Origin: DASZJY01 sp036260255
GTDB taxonomy: Bacteria; Actinomycetota; Acidimicrobiia; Acidimicrobiales; AC-14
DNA: 51,937 nt
NCBI GenBank assembly: GCA_036260255.1
Contig: DATAAF010000077.1
Span: 1 to 51,937 of the forward strand
Reading direction: 5' to 3'
Shown: piece after piece, positions 35,703-44,799 of the stretch
Position numbering within the stretch: position 1 is the first letter of the stretch
Layout: every line of letters starts with the position of its first letter
Made by a program: the position numbers and the translations under genes
Notes under the pieces: model-generated
Database searches by the model: none
Seen by the model: only the letters and a program-made list of their open reading frames with translations
What the model was told of the DNA's origin: nothing

Positions 35703-36184
35703 GCCCCGGCGACCTCGTCCTCCTGGTCGAGCACCTGGACCAGCGTGTTCCACGGCAGGGTGGCGCACTTGATCCGGACCGGGAACTTCACGACGCCCTG
35801 GAGGGCGGCCAGGTCCCCGAGGTCGACGCCCGGATCGGGCGCGACCGCCTCCTCGATCTCGTGGCCGTCGCCGTCGAGGCGGTGCTCGTGGATGGACATC
35901 ATCGCCTTGAACGCCCGGATGAGCTCGCGCGCCTGCTCGGTGGTACGCCCCTTCACCGCCGTCGACATCATCGAGGCGGACGACTGGCTGATCGAGCAGC
36001 CCTGGCCGCCGACCTTGACCTCCTGGACCTGGTCGCCCTCCAGGTCGAGGTACACGACCACCTCGTCGCCGCACAGGGGGTTGAAGCCCTCGGCCCGCCG
36101 GGCGGGCGGCACCGGCAGCTCGCCACGGTTCCGCGGGTTGCGGTAGTGGTCGAGGATGATCTCGCGGTACAGGTCTTCGAGCAC
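35699..36184 (-). CDS. sufU: Fe-S assembly sulfur-transfer protein SufU
   Basis: The 161-aa NifU/IscU-like protein has the three cysteines in place: NPLCGDEVVV, GGQGCSISQSSASMM and VKFPVRIKCATLPW. It has the 18-20-residue insertion between the second and third that marks SufU. SufU is a zinc-bound acceptor of persulfide from SufS and passes sulfur to the SUF scaffold. It is the last gene of the minus-strand sufC2-sufS-sufU group, 6 nt after sufS. Start LEDLYREIILDHYRNPRNRG is standard. Confidence 0.96.
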   Translation of the reverse strand: MLEDLYREIILDHYRNPRNRGELPVPPARRAEGFNPLCGDEVVVYLDLEGDQVQEVKVGGQGCSISQSSASMMSTAVKGRTTEQARELIRAFKAMMSIHEHRLDGDGHEIEEAVAPDPGVDLGDLAALQGVVKFPVRIKCATLPWNTLVQVLDQEDEVAGA

Positions 36185-36190
36185 TGGGCC

Positions 36191-37410
36191 TCAGGCGGGT
36201 AGGAAGAGGTCGGACGCCGAGTGCAGGGCCTCGCTCAGGGCGTCGACGTCGGACGGGTCGTTGTAGACGTAGAAGGACGCCCGGGCGGTGGCGCCCACAC
36301 CGAGCCGGCGCATGAGCGGCTTGGCGCAGTGGTGCCCGGCGCGGATGCACACGCCGGCCTGGTCGAGGACCTGCGACAGGTCGTGGGGGTGGACGTCGGC
36401 GAAGGTGAAGGAGACGACGCCGCCCCGCTCGCCCGGATCGGACGGGCCGAACACGCGCAGCTGGTCGCCGTGGCGGTCGGCCAGCGTGCGGAGGGCGTAG
36501 GCGGTGAGCTCGATCTCGTGCGCGCGCACGGCGTCCATGCCCAGCTCGCTCAGGTAGTCGACCGCCGCTCCCAGGCCCACCGCCTCGGCGATGGGCGGCG
36601 TTCCCGCCTCGAACTTCCACGGGAGCTCGTTGGGCAGCCAGCCGTCGAGGCGGACGTCGCGGATCATCTCCCCGCCGCCGAGGAACGCGGGCATGGCGTC
36701 GAGGAGCTCCTCGCGCCCCCACAACGCCCCGATGCCGGTGGGACCGCACATCTTGTGGGCGGAGAAGGCGAGGAAGTCGCACCCCAGCTCGCCGACGCGC
36801 GTCGCCAGGTGGGGGACGTACTGGGCGCCGTCGACCAGCACGAGGGCGCCGGCGGCGTGGGCGGCGTCGGCGATCCGGCGCACCGGGTTGAGCGTGCCGA
36901 GGACGTTGGACATGGCCGTCACGCCGACCAGGCCGACGCCGTCGAGGAGGCGCTCGAGGTCGTCGAGGACCAGACGGCCCTCGTCGTCGATGGGAATGAA
37001 GCGCAGCTCGACGCCGCGCTCCTCGGCCAGCATGAGCCAGGGCACCAGGTTGGCGTGGTGCTCCATCTCGGTGAGCAGCACGGCGGCGCCGGGCGCCAGC
37101 CGGTGACGGGCCCACGAGTGGGCAACCAAGTTGATGCCCTCGGTGGCGTTCTTGGTGAAGACCACCTCGCATGTTGAGGTCGCGCCGATGAAGCGGGCCA
37201 CGCTCGTCCGGGCCGCCTCGTAGGCGGCGGTGGCCTCCTCGGCCAGGGCGTAGACCCCCCGGTGGACGTTGGCGTGGTGGCGCTCGTAGTAGTCCTCCAT
37301 CGCCCAGAGAACCGGGCGGGGCTTCTGGGAGCTGGCCGCCGAGTCGAGGAAGACCAGCGGGCGGTCGGAGGGCCCTCGCTCGAAGATCGGGAAGTCCTTG
37401 CGGACGGTGA

Positions 37411-37426
<16 letters not shown>
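36191..37426 (-). CDS. sufS: Cysteine desulfurase SufS
   Basis: This 411-aa class II PLP enzyme takes sulfur from cysteine as a persulfide. PLP lysine is in FSAHKMCGPTGIGALWG; the catalytic cysteine in IRAGHHCAKPLMRRLG; substrate/PLP motifs include DSAASSQKPRPV, HHANVHRG and EMEHHANLVPW. The ATG at 37426 overlaps the sufC2 coding end by 16 nt. It is directly followed by its usual partner sufU. Length and motif order are normal. Confidence 0.97.
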
Positions 37427-38160
<734 letters not shown>

Positions 38161-38167
38161 CCGCTCC

Positions 38168-38173
38168 ATCTTA
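38168..38173 (-). promoter_or_regulatory. -10 element, leaderless promoter of sufC2-sufS-sufU
   Basis: TAAGAT is 7 nt before ATG 38160. The nearby AT-rich stretch (38168-38176) stands out in this GC-rich DNA. Confidence 0.5.
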
Positions 38174-38237
38174 TTACCACTACCGCCGTAGGAGAAAAAG
38201 GAAGGCGCGAGCGTCTCGGGGTCCGCCATCTGCCCAC

Positions 38238-38243
38238 TACGCT
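38238..38243 (+). promoter_or_regulatory. -10 element, leaderless promoter of the debranching-type glycosidase
   Basis: TACGCT is 7 nt before ATG 38251. It is divergent from the sufC2 promoter, 64 bp away. Confidence 0.45.
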
Positions 38244-38250
38244 CCCGCCG

Positions 38251-40386
38251 ATGTACCAGCCGTGGACGTGGACGGGGGGCAGCCCGTCGCTCGGACAGGC
38301 GGGCGCGGCCGTCACGCTGGTCGAGGGCTCGGCCTTCTGCATCTCCGACCGCAGCGGCGACATGGGCGCCGGGCAGGCCCAGGGCCTCTTCTTCCGGGAC
38401 ACCCGCTTCGTGTCCCACTGGGAGCTCAAGATCAACGGGGGCCACCCCGAGGCACTGGCCGCCGACAGCACCGACCCGTTCTCGGCAACCTTCGTGCTGC
38501 GAGCCCAGCCCCTCCCCGGGCGGGCCGACAGCACGCTGCTGGTCTTCCGGCACCGCTATGTGGGGCTGGGCATGCGAGAGGACCTCGTGGTCTTCAACTA
38601 CGGCGAGGAGCCCGCGTACTGCTCGGTCGAGCTGGAGTTCGGCGCCGACTTCGCCAACCTGTTCCGCGTCAAGGAGGGACGGAGCGGGACGGAGGGTGAC
38701 GTCGCCGTCGAGTCGGACAAGTCGCAGATCGTCTTCCAGCACCGCAAGGGCCCCGTGCGCCGGGGAGCCCGCCTGACGTTCAGCGAGCCGGCCGGCGGTC
38801 GGGGGAACCAGGCGGTCTGGGAGGTGATCGTCCCCCCGAGGGGCAACTGGCGGACGTGCCTGCAGCTGACGACGATCATCGAGGGCGAGGAGATCGACCC
38901 CCGTTACCGGTGTGGCCAGCCGGTCGAGCGAGCGATGCCCCAGCGCCGCCTCGACCAGTGGCGACGTGACGTGCCGGCCGTGCAGACGGACTACGACGAG
39001 CTGCGCGCCGTCGTCGTCCGCAGCGCCGAGGACCTCGGGGCGCTGCGGATCTTCGACCCCGACTACCCCGAGCGCACGGTAGTCGCCGCCGGCGCGCCGT
39101 GGTTCATGACGCTGTTCGGTCGGGACTCGCTCCTGACCTCGTGGATGGCGCTCATCGTCGACCCCGACCTCGCCCTGGGCGTGCTGCAGACCCTGGCTCG
39201 CTTCCAGGGCAAGGACGTCGACCCCCGGAACGAGGAGGAGCCCGGGCGGATCCTGCACGAGATGCGCTTCAGCGACGCGCCGAGCCTCTCGCTGGGCGGC
39301 GGCAACGTCTACTACGGGTCGATCGACGCCACCCCGCTCTTCGTCATGCTCCTGGGCGAGCTGCGACGGTGGGGCCTCGCCCGGGAGGTCGTCGACAGCC
39401 TGCTCCCCGCCGCCGACGCGGCGATGAGGTGGATCGAGGAGTTCGGCGACCGCGACGGCGACGGCTACGTCGAGTACCGGCGGTCCTCGGACCGGGGCCT
39501 GGTCAACCAGGGCTGGAAGGACTCGGGGGACTCCATCCGCTTCGCCGACGGCCAGCTGGCCCGGCCTCCCATCGCCCTCTGCGAGGTGCAGGGCTATGTC
39601 TACGGCGCCTACTTGGACCGCGCCCACTTCGCCGACGAGCTCGGTGACCCGGCCACCGCCGCCCGCTACCGGGCCAAGGCCTCGGACCTCAAGGTGCGCT
39701 TCAACCGCGACTTCTGGCTCGACGACCGGGGGTGGTACGCCATGGGCCTCGACGAGCAGAAGCGGCCCATCGACGCCTTGGCGTCGAACATGGGCCACTG
39801 CCTGTGGACGGGGATCGTCGACGAGGACCGAGCACCGGCGGTGGCCGCCCGCCTCCTTTCCGACGACCTGTTCAGCGGCTTCGGGATCCGCACGCTCGCC
39901 CGGTCGATGACCGGTTACAACCCCATCAGCTACCACAACGGGTCGGTCTGGCCACACGACAACGCCATCATCGCCGCCGGCCTCATCCGCTACGGCTTCG
40001 TCGAGGAGGCCCACCGGGTGATCCTGGCCTGCCTCGACGCCGCCAGTGGCCAGGGCCACCGCCTCCCCGAGCTCTACGGCGGCCTGAGCCGCGAGGAGGT
40101 GCGGTTCCCCGTCGCCTACCCGTCGTCGTGCTCCCCACAGGCGTGGGCGGCCGCTTCTCCTCTGCAGTTCCTGCGTTCTCTCTTGCGGCTCGACCCCTGG
40201 GTGCCGCACGGAAAGGTCTGGCTGGCCCCTGCGTTGCCGGATCGCATCGGGTACCTGCGGGTCGACCGCATCCCCCTCGCCGGCCGCCGGGTGACGGTGG
40301 AGGTGTCCGACGGCGACGTGAAGGTGGAAGGGCTGCCGCCCGAGATCGAGTGGATCGACGCACCGAGGAAGCCCTCGACCGCCTGA
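38251..40386 (+). CDS. Glycogen debranching-type glycosidase (amylo-alpha-1,6-glucosidase family)
   Basis: The 711-aa protein has an N-terminal GDE_N_bis-like beta domain (FCISDRSGDMGAGQAQGLFF, then RDTRFVSHWELKING) to about residue 230. An (alpha/alpha)6 toroid follows, with WFMTLFGRDSLLTSWMAL, YYGSIDATPLFVMLLGEL, NQGWKDSGDSIRF and YHNGSVWPHDNAIIA. These are the conserved acid-containing repeats of MGH/debranching glucosidases. It probably hydrolyses alpha-linked oligosaccharides (trehalose, glycogen or sucrose derivatives) in the cytoplasm; no signal peptide is seen. An open frame extends far upstream over sufC2 but is a shadow. Confidence 0.9.
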   Translation: MYQPWTWTGGSPSLGQAGAAVTLVEGSAFCISDRSGDMGAGQAQGLFFRDTRFVSHWELKINGGHPEALAADSTDPFSATFVLRAQPLPGRADSTLLVFRHRYVGLGMREDLVVFNYGEEPAYCSVELEFGADFANLFRVKEGRSGTEGDVAVESDKSQIVFQHRKGPVRRGARLTFSEPAGGRGNQAVWEVIVPPRGNWRTCLQLTTIIEGEEIDPRYRCGQPVERAMPQRRLDQWRRDVPAVQTDYDELRAVVVRSAEDLGALRIFDPDYPERTVVAAGAPWFMTLFGRDSLLTSWMALIVDPDLALGVLQTLARFQGKDVDPRNEEEPGRILHEMRFSDAPSLSLGGGNVYYGSIDATPLFVMLLGELRRWGLAREVVDSLLPAADAAMRWIEEFGDRDGDGYVEYRRSSDRGLVNQGWKDSGDSIRFADGQLARPPIALCEVQGYVYGAYLDRAHFADELGDPATAARYRAKASDLKVRFNRDFWLDDRGWYAMGLDEQKRPIDALASNMGHCLWTGIVDEDRAPAVAARLLSDDLFSGFGIRTLARSMTGYNPISYHNGSVWPHDNAIIAAGLIRYGFVEEAHRVILACLDAASGQGHRLPELYGGLSREEVRFPVAYPSSCSPQAWAAASPLQFLRSLLRLDPWVPHGKVWLAPALPDRIGYLRVDRIPLAGRRVTVEVSDGDVKVEGLPPEIEWIDAPRKPSTA

Positions 40387-40398
40387 GCGATCGCTACG

Positions 40399-40860
40399 TC
40401 ATTCAGCGGAGACGGCGCGCGCCGCCAGGTCGCGCAACCACTCGACCGGTTCGGCGGCCGCCACCTCCCGCAGCGTGGCCCGTGCCTCCGGCGCCTCGGA
40501 CTTGCTCAGGGCGACGACGGCCGTCTTGCGGACCTGGGGCGACGCGTCGTGCACGTGCTCGGCAAGCGCAGCCGTCGACTGCGGTGTGGGCAGGCGACCG
40601 AGGGCGCTGAGCGCGGCGATCTTGCCTCGATCGTCGAGCTCGGGCAGCAGCCGGGTGATGGCAGGGACGACGGTCGGGTCGCCCCATTGGCCCAGACCGT
40701 AGAGCGCCTTCGTGCGGTGGTCAGGAGGGACCGAGGGGTCCGGCGTGAGCAGGGCCAAGAGGGCCGCTTGATCCTCTGGTCGTCGGCGCCGCAGGAGGAG
40801 ATGGAACTCTTCGGCGTCGTCCGCCTCCAGCGCCTGGCGTAGCTCCTCGGGCAGCTCCAT
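40399..40860 (-). CDS. HEAT-repeat protein
   Basis: The 153-aa all-helical protein has three to four HEAT/PBS-lyase-type repeats, for example KALYGLGQWGDPTVVPAITR, ALSALGRLPTPQSTAALAEH and AVVALSKSEAPEARATLREV, after a short acidic N-terminus. Such repeats are protein-interaction scaffolds; no enzyme domain is attached. ATG at 40860 has GGAGG 6 nt upstream. It ends 12 nt from the convergent glycosidase. The partner is unknown. Confidence 0.8.
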   Translation of the reverse strand: MELPEELRQALEADDAEEFHLLLRRRRPEDQAALLALLTPDPSVPPDHRTKALYGLGQWGDPTVVPAITRLLPELDDRGKIAALSALGRLPTPQSTAALAEHVHDASPQVRKTAVVALSKSEAPEARATLREVAAAEPVEWLRDLAARAVSAE

Positions 40861-40892
40861 CTCGTGCCTCCGCGGTCGCTCGATTCTCGCGC

Positions 40893-41186
40893 TTACTTCG
40901 TCAGCGCGACCCGAATGGCGACACCGTTCTTCCTCCCTGCGTCGAGGTTGTAGTCGACGCTCACCGTCCAGTTGTGGTTGAACGCGTCGCGCAGGAGGTC
41001 GAGCATGCCCTGCCGGGCGGGCCGGTTGGCGTCGTTCCGTAGCTGGAACCCCATCGCCCGGTCAGGTTGTGAGCTGATCTTCATCACCACCTCGACGTCG
41101 ATGCGGTCCGTCGGCGGGCCGAACGCGGTGCCGACGTCGTGCACCCGCAGGAAGGTCAGCTTGCCGGTGGATTGCAGGAGTGCCAT
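40893..41186 (-). CDS. Stand-alone copy of the metallopeptidase C-terminal domain
   Basis: The 97-aa protein is almost entirely one domain, LTFLRVHDVGTAFGPPTDRI...MGFQLRNDANRPARQGMLDL...RVALTK. It aligns over about 87 residues, with more than half identical, to the C-terminal domain of the metallopeptidase encoded just upstream. No signal peptide, cysteine or catalytic motif is visible; the pattern suggests a beta-rich fold with one helix. ATG at 41186 has AGAGGAAGG upstream, and the gap to the peptidase is 13 nt, so both are on one transcript. Function is unknown; it may bind the peptidase, compete for its target, or be a spare binding module. Confidence 0.8.
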   Translation of the reverse strand: MALLQSTGKLTFLRVHDVGTAFGPPTDRIDVEVVMKISSQPDRAMGFQLRNDANRPARQGMLDLLRDAFNHNWTVSVDYNLDAGRKNGVAIRVALTK

Positions 41187-41199
41187 CGTCGCCTTCCTC

Positions 41200-42003
41200 T
41201 CATTCGACGCCCGCGACTCTCAGCAGCACGTTGTTAGTGAGACCGGCACGGCGGTAATCGACACGGACGCGTCGCCCGTCGTTGAACGCGGTGCGCAACG
41301 TGTCCAACATGCCGCGCCGAGCCCCTTCGTCCGCATCGGCGCGCAACTGGAACCCGAACGATCGGCCCGGCGCGGTGTCGAGCTGGACCACGACCTCCCC
41401 GTCGATCCGGTCCGTCGGCGGGCCGAACCCGGTACCGACGTCGTGGACACGGAGGAACGTCAAACGACCCTGCGCCTGGAGCACGCAGTCGACCATGGCG
41501 GGGTCGTCGCGGATCCGCTCGCACTGGTCGGCCGTCAGGTCAGGAGGCGCGTTGGTGATCATGCCCGTGTTCCGGAACATGAGGTTGTCTCGATCGGTCA
41601 CGTGCCGGTTGTCCCCGACCACGTGGGTCAGCTCGTGCACGAACGTCCACTGGGTCGCGCTGTCCCCCACCCAGAAGCCCCTTCGTCCCGGAGGGTGGGC
41701 GGCACAACCGCGGAACCCCGCGGTGTCGCCCTGGATGTAGTAGGCCACCACGTCGGCGCCCAGGTCACGACCAAGGTCGAACAGCTCGTCTTCCTCGTCG
41801 CTGACGACGTGGTCGTCGGTGAGGCAGTCGGTCTGGTCGAGCACGAGGAGATCCGGGCGGTCGACGGTGGTCGTGGCCACCACGTCGACCCACACGCCGC
41901 ACTCGGTGAGGTACACGAGGTCGGCCGCCTGAAGGTCGCGTTGGAGGTTCGCGTTCGCGCCGTCGATCGTAACCACCGCGACCCGCACGCACTCGCCCGA
42001 CAC
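41200..42003 (-). CDS. Putative zinc metallopeptidase with C-terminal accessory domain
   Basis: From GTG 42003 (GGAGGGGG 3-8 nt upstream) the product is 267 aa. An alpha/beta N-terminal half (VRVAVVTIDGANANLQRDLQ, DVVAYYIQGD) leads to the zinc motif FVHELTHVVGDNRHV (HExxHxxG, then a His one residue later than the canonical metzincin position) and a Met-turn-like TDRDNLMFRNTG. Residues about 180-267 are the accessory domain also encoded alone by the next gene. No signal peptide is seen, so it is cytoplasmic or exported by another route. Family assignment (metzincin-like) is tentative. A longer version from TTG 42054 is possible but lacks a ribosome binding site. Confidence 0.78.
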   Translation of the reverse strand: MSGECVRVAVVTIDGANANLQRDLQAADLVYLTECGVWVDVVATTTVDRPDLLVLDQTDCLTDDHVVSDEEDELFDLGRDLGADVVAYYIQGDTAGFRGCAAHPPGRRGFWVGDSATQWTFVHELTHVVGDNRHVTDRDNLMFRNTGMITNAPPDLTADQCERIRDDPAMVDCVLQAQGRLTFLRVHDVGTGFGPPTDRIDGEVVVQLDTAPGRSFGFQLRADADEGARRGMLDTLRTAFNDGRRVRVDYRRAGLTNNVLLRVAGVE

Positions 42004-42075
42004 GTGCCCCCTCCGCTGCTCGACGATTATGACGGGACCCGATGCCCCAGACAAGGGAACGGCCCCGTGCGAGTA

Positions 42076-42402
42076 CTACGCGCCGGGCGCCCGGTACTGG
42101 ACCTGCTGAGCCTTCCGCAGAGCATCCATCGTCTCGTCAACAGTCAGGAGCACTGTGGTTTCGAGCGAGCTGAGCGCACCGCCGCCACTGATCGCCAGCG
42201 CGACTGCGGCCATGGACACGTTGTCAGGCGCTTCCCAGAGGGTGTAGCCGTCGTGTGTTCCGAACGCGTACCAGAACCCGTGGAGCTTGCCACCGACCGA
42301 CTCGATGTACGACTGAGCGGCCGTTCGACGGTCCTCCGGATTGCCGATCAGCCGGGACCAAGTCTCCGGCGTGTAGCTGAACCTCGAAAGATAGAGCGCC
42401 AT
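42076..42402 (-). CDS. GYD-domain protein
   Basis: The 108-aa protein matches the GYD family (PF08734): MALYLSRFSYTPETWSRLIG, RRTAAQSYIESVGGKLHGFW, then FGTHDGYTLWEAPDN, where the name-giving G-Y/H-D region is present. Members are small dimeric ferredoxin-like alpha/beta proteins without known activity. ATG at 42402 has GGGGGAGAGG 4 nt upstream. The gene is 72 nt upstream of the metallopeptidase on the same strand, with no firm sign of a shared function. Confidence 0.85.
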   Translation of the reverse strand: MALYLSRFSYTPETWSRLIGNPEDRRTAAQSYIESVGGKLHGFWYAFGTHDGYTLWEAPDNVSMAAVALAISGGGALSSLETTVLLTVDETMDALRKAQQVQYRAPGA

Positions 42403-42504
42403 CGTCCTCTCCCCCTCGTTCGCCGACCCTCGCGAGTCGCGTCAGGGCTCGAAGTATGACCGAGGCGAACATCGGCACACGGCATTCCGCCGCCTCGGCG
42501 GCCT

Positions 42505-42799
42505 TCACGAAGAGTCCAGCCCGCCGAAGAACATGATGACGCGGTGGAGTTTCGCGTCTGAAGCTCGCTCGACGACATCGATCCCCTCCAGCAACGGAGT
42601 CCCCTCTCGGTTGGTGATCCTCCATCCGTACCGAGCGAACCCATTGTGCTCGTCGACCCGGGTGGTGGCCTTCGACCCTGGCGCCCGCAAACCGCTCGGA
42701 GAAGCCGCTGATCCGCTCGAAGCTGGCCGCTCGCCCTACGAAGCGTCCCCGAGGTTCGACCAACTCGTAGCCCTCGGTCGACGCAGCCTCGAGCAGGCG
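42505..42799 (-). pseudogene. Fragment of a SnoaL-like (NTF2-fold) protein
   Basis: Two frames together read like the C-terminal two-thirds of a SnoaL protein: first RLLEAASTEGYELVEPRGRF and VGRAASFERISGFSERFAG, then after a frame change near 42690 TTRVDEHNGFARYGWRITNR and LEGIDVVERASDAKLHRVIM, ending FFGGLDSS and a stop at 42505. The N-terminal about 40 residues with the first helix are missing and an upstream stop closes the frame. The fragment cannot fold as a full NTF2 barrel. An intact SnoaL-type gene lies 0.8 kb away (43629), but its sequence is different. Confidence 0.78.
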
Positions 42800-42837
42800 T
42801 GGTGCTCGTCGGGATCAGACGTGTTCCACGCTCTGTC

Positions 42838-43222
42838 CTACGTCTCGATCACCACGTCCACGCTCGGGCTCCCTTCGTGCCGCGCCTCGCACCTGGCCGT
42901 CGCGGTCTCGATGCCGCTCCGACCGGTCGCCGGCCCTGCCGGCCCGTGCGTGTCCCGGGTGCCGTCCGAGGTGCCCGGGACGACGAGCGCCTCCAATGGC
43001 TGCGGCGGGGTCGGCACGCTGTCCCGGTTTGAGGAACGGCTACCTCCGCCGTCCTCCCCGCGCACGGCGCCACGCCTCTTCCCATCGCCGCTCGAGCCCC
43101 GCTCCGAGCGAAGGAGGCTGTTGCTCTGTCTCGTAGCCGGCACCGGGCTCCCTGGGCGGAGCTGACGCGCCCTGTTGGGCGGCTCCGCCGCTGCCCTGCT
43201 TCTTCCTCCGGAAAAGAGCCAT
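42838..43222 (-). pseudogene. Possible small gene split by a frameshift, unknown
   Basis: ATG 43222, with AGGGGGGA 4 nt upstream, opens MALFRRKKQGSGGAAQQGAS and runs 60 codons (to 43040). A second minus-strand frame with very high GC3 continues at about 43060-42838 (VPTPPQPLEALVVPGTSDGT, ending SVDVVIET). The two overlap and could be one gene interrupted by a single indel near 43050-43085. No family is recognised. Composition (Gln/Gly/Pro/Arg-rich) suggests a disordered protein. Both pieces being non-coding cannot be excluded. Confidence 0.35.
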
Positions 43223-43628
43223 CCGGTCCCCCCTGATCCGAACCAGGTTCTTGATCTCCCCTTCTCTTACCCAGATCGGCCTTCCACGGTGCGTGGAGCG
43301 GTGCGGCCGCAGGTGGTCGCTGTCACCGCCGAGCAGTCGGCCATGATGCGGGTCGAGGTCGCCGTGCCAGGGCTCGCGTTCTTGGAGCGCGAGGCGGGAA
43401 AGGCTGCGAGCTCCGCCCGGCTGACCGGTCCGTTCCCGTCGGCCACGGTGGTGGCGGTGGCGGCCTGGCTAGCTGGTCCGACGGCGACGCCGAGGATTGG
43501 GGGGTTCAGGCGGCTGGTGTCGGGGATCCGGCTCGATCTCCACGCACTGCGCTCGTACTTGGCGCCATCGTGGTGGTCATCCTCACCTTGGCCACCAGAA
43601 CGTCCTCCACTGATCGCGGCCATGGCGT
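43223..43628. other. About 400 bp without a convincing gene
   Basis: Open frames exist on both strands (for example minus 43632-43267), but none has a recognisable motif, a ribosome binding site or coherent composition. Third-position GC is similar on both strands, so it does not decide. No repeat or palindrome was noted. Confidence 0.4.
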
Positions 43629-44048
43629 TCATGCGTTCGAGCGTTCGGTACCGGGGACGACGCCGAGCTGCGTCAACAGTGAGAAGCGGTCTTCGAGGGA
43701 GATGTGGTCCGACAGCTTCCCGTCGCGGACGTGGAACAGCGACAGTCCGTCGATCTCAACGCGCTTGCCGGTCGGCGGGATCCCGAACAGCGTCCCGGAG
43801 TGGGTGCCGCGACTCCTCCACCGCACGGCGATCGCGGTTCCTTCCTCGACCATCTGGACGACCTCGACGCGGAGGTCAGGGAGGCCCGACCGGACCAGCT
43901 CGATCTCCTGCCTCCATCCCTCCGGTCCCGTGGCGAACTGACCATCGTGGGGCCCCTGTGCGTCCGGCGCCACGAGCTCGTCGACGAGCTCGACGTTCCC
44001 ACTCCAGGCCTCCTTCATGAACCGCTGAGCTAGTTCTTTGTATGTCAC
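43629..44048 (-). CDS. SnoaL-like polyketide cyclase/ester cyclase family protein
   Basis: The 139-aa NTF2-fold protein (MTYKELAQRFMKEAWSGNVE) has the SnoaL features GPEGWRQEIELVRSGLPDLR, VRWRSRGTHSGTLFGIPPTG and DGLSLFHVRDGKLSDHISLE with the usual central Asp/His pocket residues. Such proteins are small ligand-binding enzymes or catalysts of aldol-type or hydrolytic steps; the substrate is unknown. GTG 44048 has GGAGG 9 nt upstream. It is divergent from a TetR gene whose promoter carries strong inverted repeats, so it is the obvious target of that repressor. Confidence 0.85.
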   Translation of the reverse strand: MTYKELAQRFMKEAWSGNVELVDELVAPDAQGPHDGQFATGPEGWRQEIELVRSGLPDLRVEVVQMVEEGTAIAVRWRSRGTHSGTLFGIPPTGKRVEIDGLSLFHVRDGKLSDHISLEDRFSLLTQLGVVPGTERSNA

Positions 44049-44074
44049 TCGGGAGCGCCTCCGTTAGATTCTCG

Positions 44075-44108
44075 TCTCATTAGCGAGATGATAGTATCAT
44101 CGATGAGA
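44075..44108. promoter_or_regulatory. TetR operator between the SnoaL and TetR genes
   Basis: A perfect 15-bp palindrome, GATGATAGTATCATC (44087-44101), lies inside a wider inverted repeat TCTCAT (44075-44080) / ATGAGA (44103-44108). The right half contains the -10-like TATCAT of the TetR gene, and its mirror image serves the other strand. Binding by the TetR protein would block both divergent promoters. Confidence 0.7.
44095..44100 (+). promoter_or_regulatory. -10 element, leaderless promoter of the 44108 TetR gene
   Basis: TATCAT is 7 nt before ATG 44108 and within the palindromic operator, which implies autoregulation. Confidence 0.5.
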
Positions 44109-44794
44109 TGTCCGTCTCACACAAGGAGTCGTCGCGGAGGGCGCAGCGAGACTGGACGGCTTCCGCGATCCTGGCGGCGGCGGAGGGGTTGATGGCGCAC
44201 GGGGCCACGCCGTCGGTCAGCGACGCGGCCGAGGCGGCCGGGGTGTCACGTGCCACCGCGTACCGGTACTTCCCCACCCAAGGAGCCCTGTTGTACGGGC
44301 TTGTGCGCCGCGCCATCGCCGGCTCAGCCACCCGATCGATCGAGGCCCCGCCGAACGACGTGTCTGCGCGGGCATCCGAAGTCGCTCGGTCGCTGGCGGG
44401 AGACGTGCGCGACCACGAGCATCAGTTCCGCGCCCTCCTCTGGCAGATGCTCGGCAACTGGCTGGCTGGTCGCCGTGGCGAGGTGACGGAGGAACTTCCC
44501 CGTGGCGGACGGATCGCCCCTATCGAGGCGGCGATGGAGCCCCTCCGAGATCGCTTCGCTGAGGACGAGGTTCTCCGACTGGTGCAGGCGCTCTCGATGC
44601 TGATCGGGATCGAAGGCTGGGTTGTGCTGCGCGACATGTGGCACCTCGACGACGCAGCGGCCATCGAGACACTCGACGCGGCCGTGCGCTGGCTGGTGGC
44701 CGGGTTCCTTTCCTCAGCTGAGCCGCTCGCGGCGACGCCACCGGGGCGCAAGCGCAAGGCGCCAGCAAAGGCGGCCCCCCGGGGCGAGGCGTGA
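44108..44794 (+). CDS. TetR-family transcriptional regulator
   Basis: The 228-aa protein has an N-terminal TetR helix-turn-helix (TASAILAAAEGLMAHGATPS, then VSDAAEAAGVSRATAYRYFP, about 18-65) and an all-helical ligand-binding domain (about 75-205). The C-terminus is Lys/Ala/Pro-rich (KRKAPAKAAPRG). It probably represses itself and the divergent SnoaL-type gene through the palindrome that overlaps its start. The effector is unknown. TATCAT at -10 and the absence of a ribosome binding site suggest a leaderless message. Confidence 0.93.
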   Translation: MSVSHKESSRRAQRDWTASAILAAAEGLMAHGATPSVSDAAEAAGVSRATAYRYFPTQGALLYGLVRRAIAGSATRSIEAPPNDVSARASEVARSLAGDVRDHEHQFRALLWQMLGNWLAGRRGEVTEELPRGGRIAPIEAAMEPLRDRFAEDEVLRLVQALSMLIGIEGWVVLRDMWHLDDAAAIETLDAAVRWLVAGFLSSAEPLAATPPGRKRKAPAKAAPRGEA

Positions 44795-44799
44795 CGCTG

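Noticed and set aside
43267..43632. 121-codon minus-strand frame as a gene
   Set aside because: Ser/Thr/Ala-rich with no motif or ribosome binding site, and plus-strand frames have similar third-position GC.
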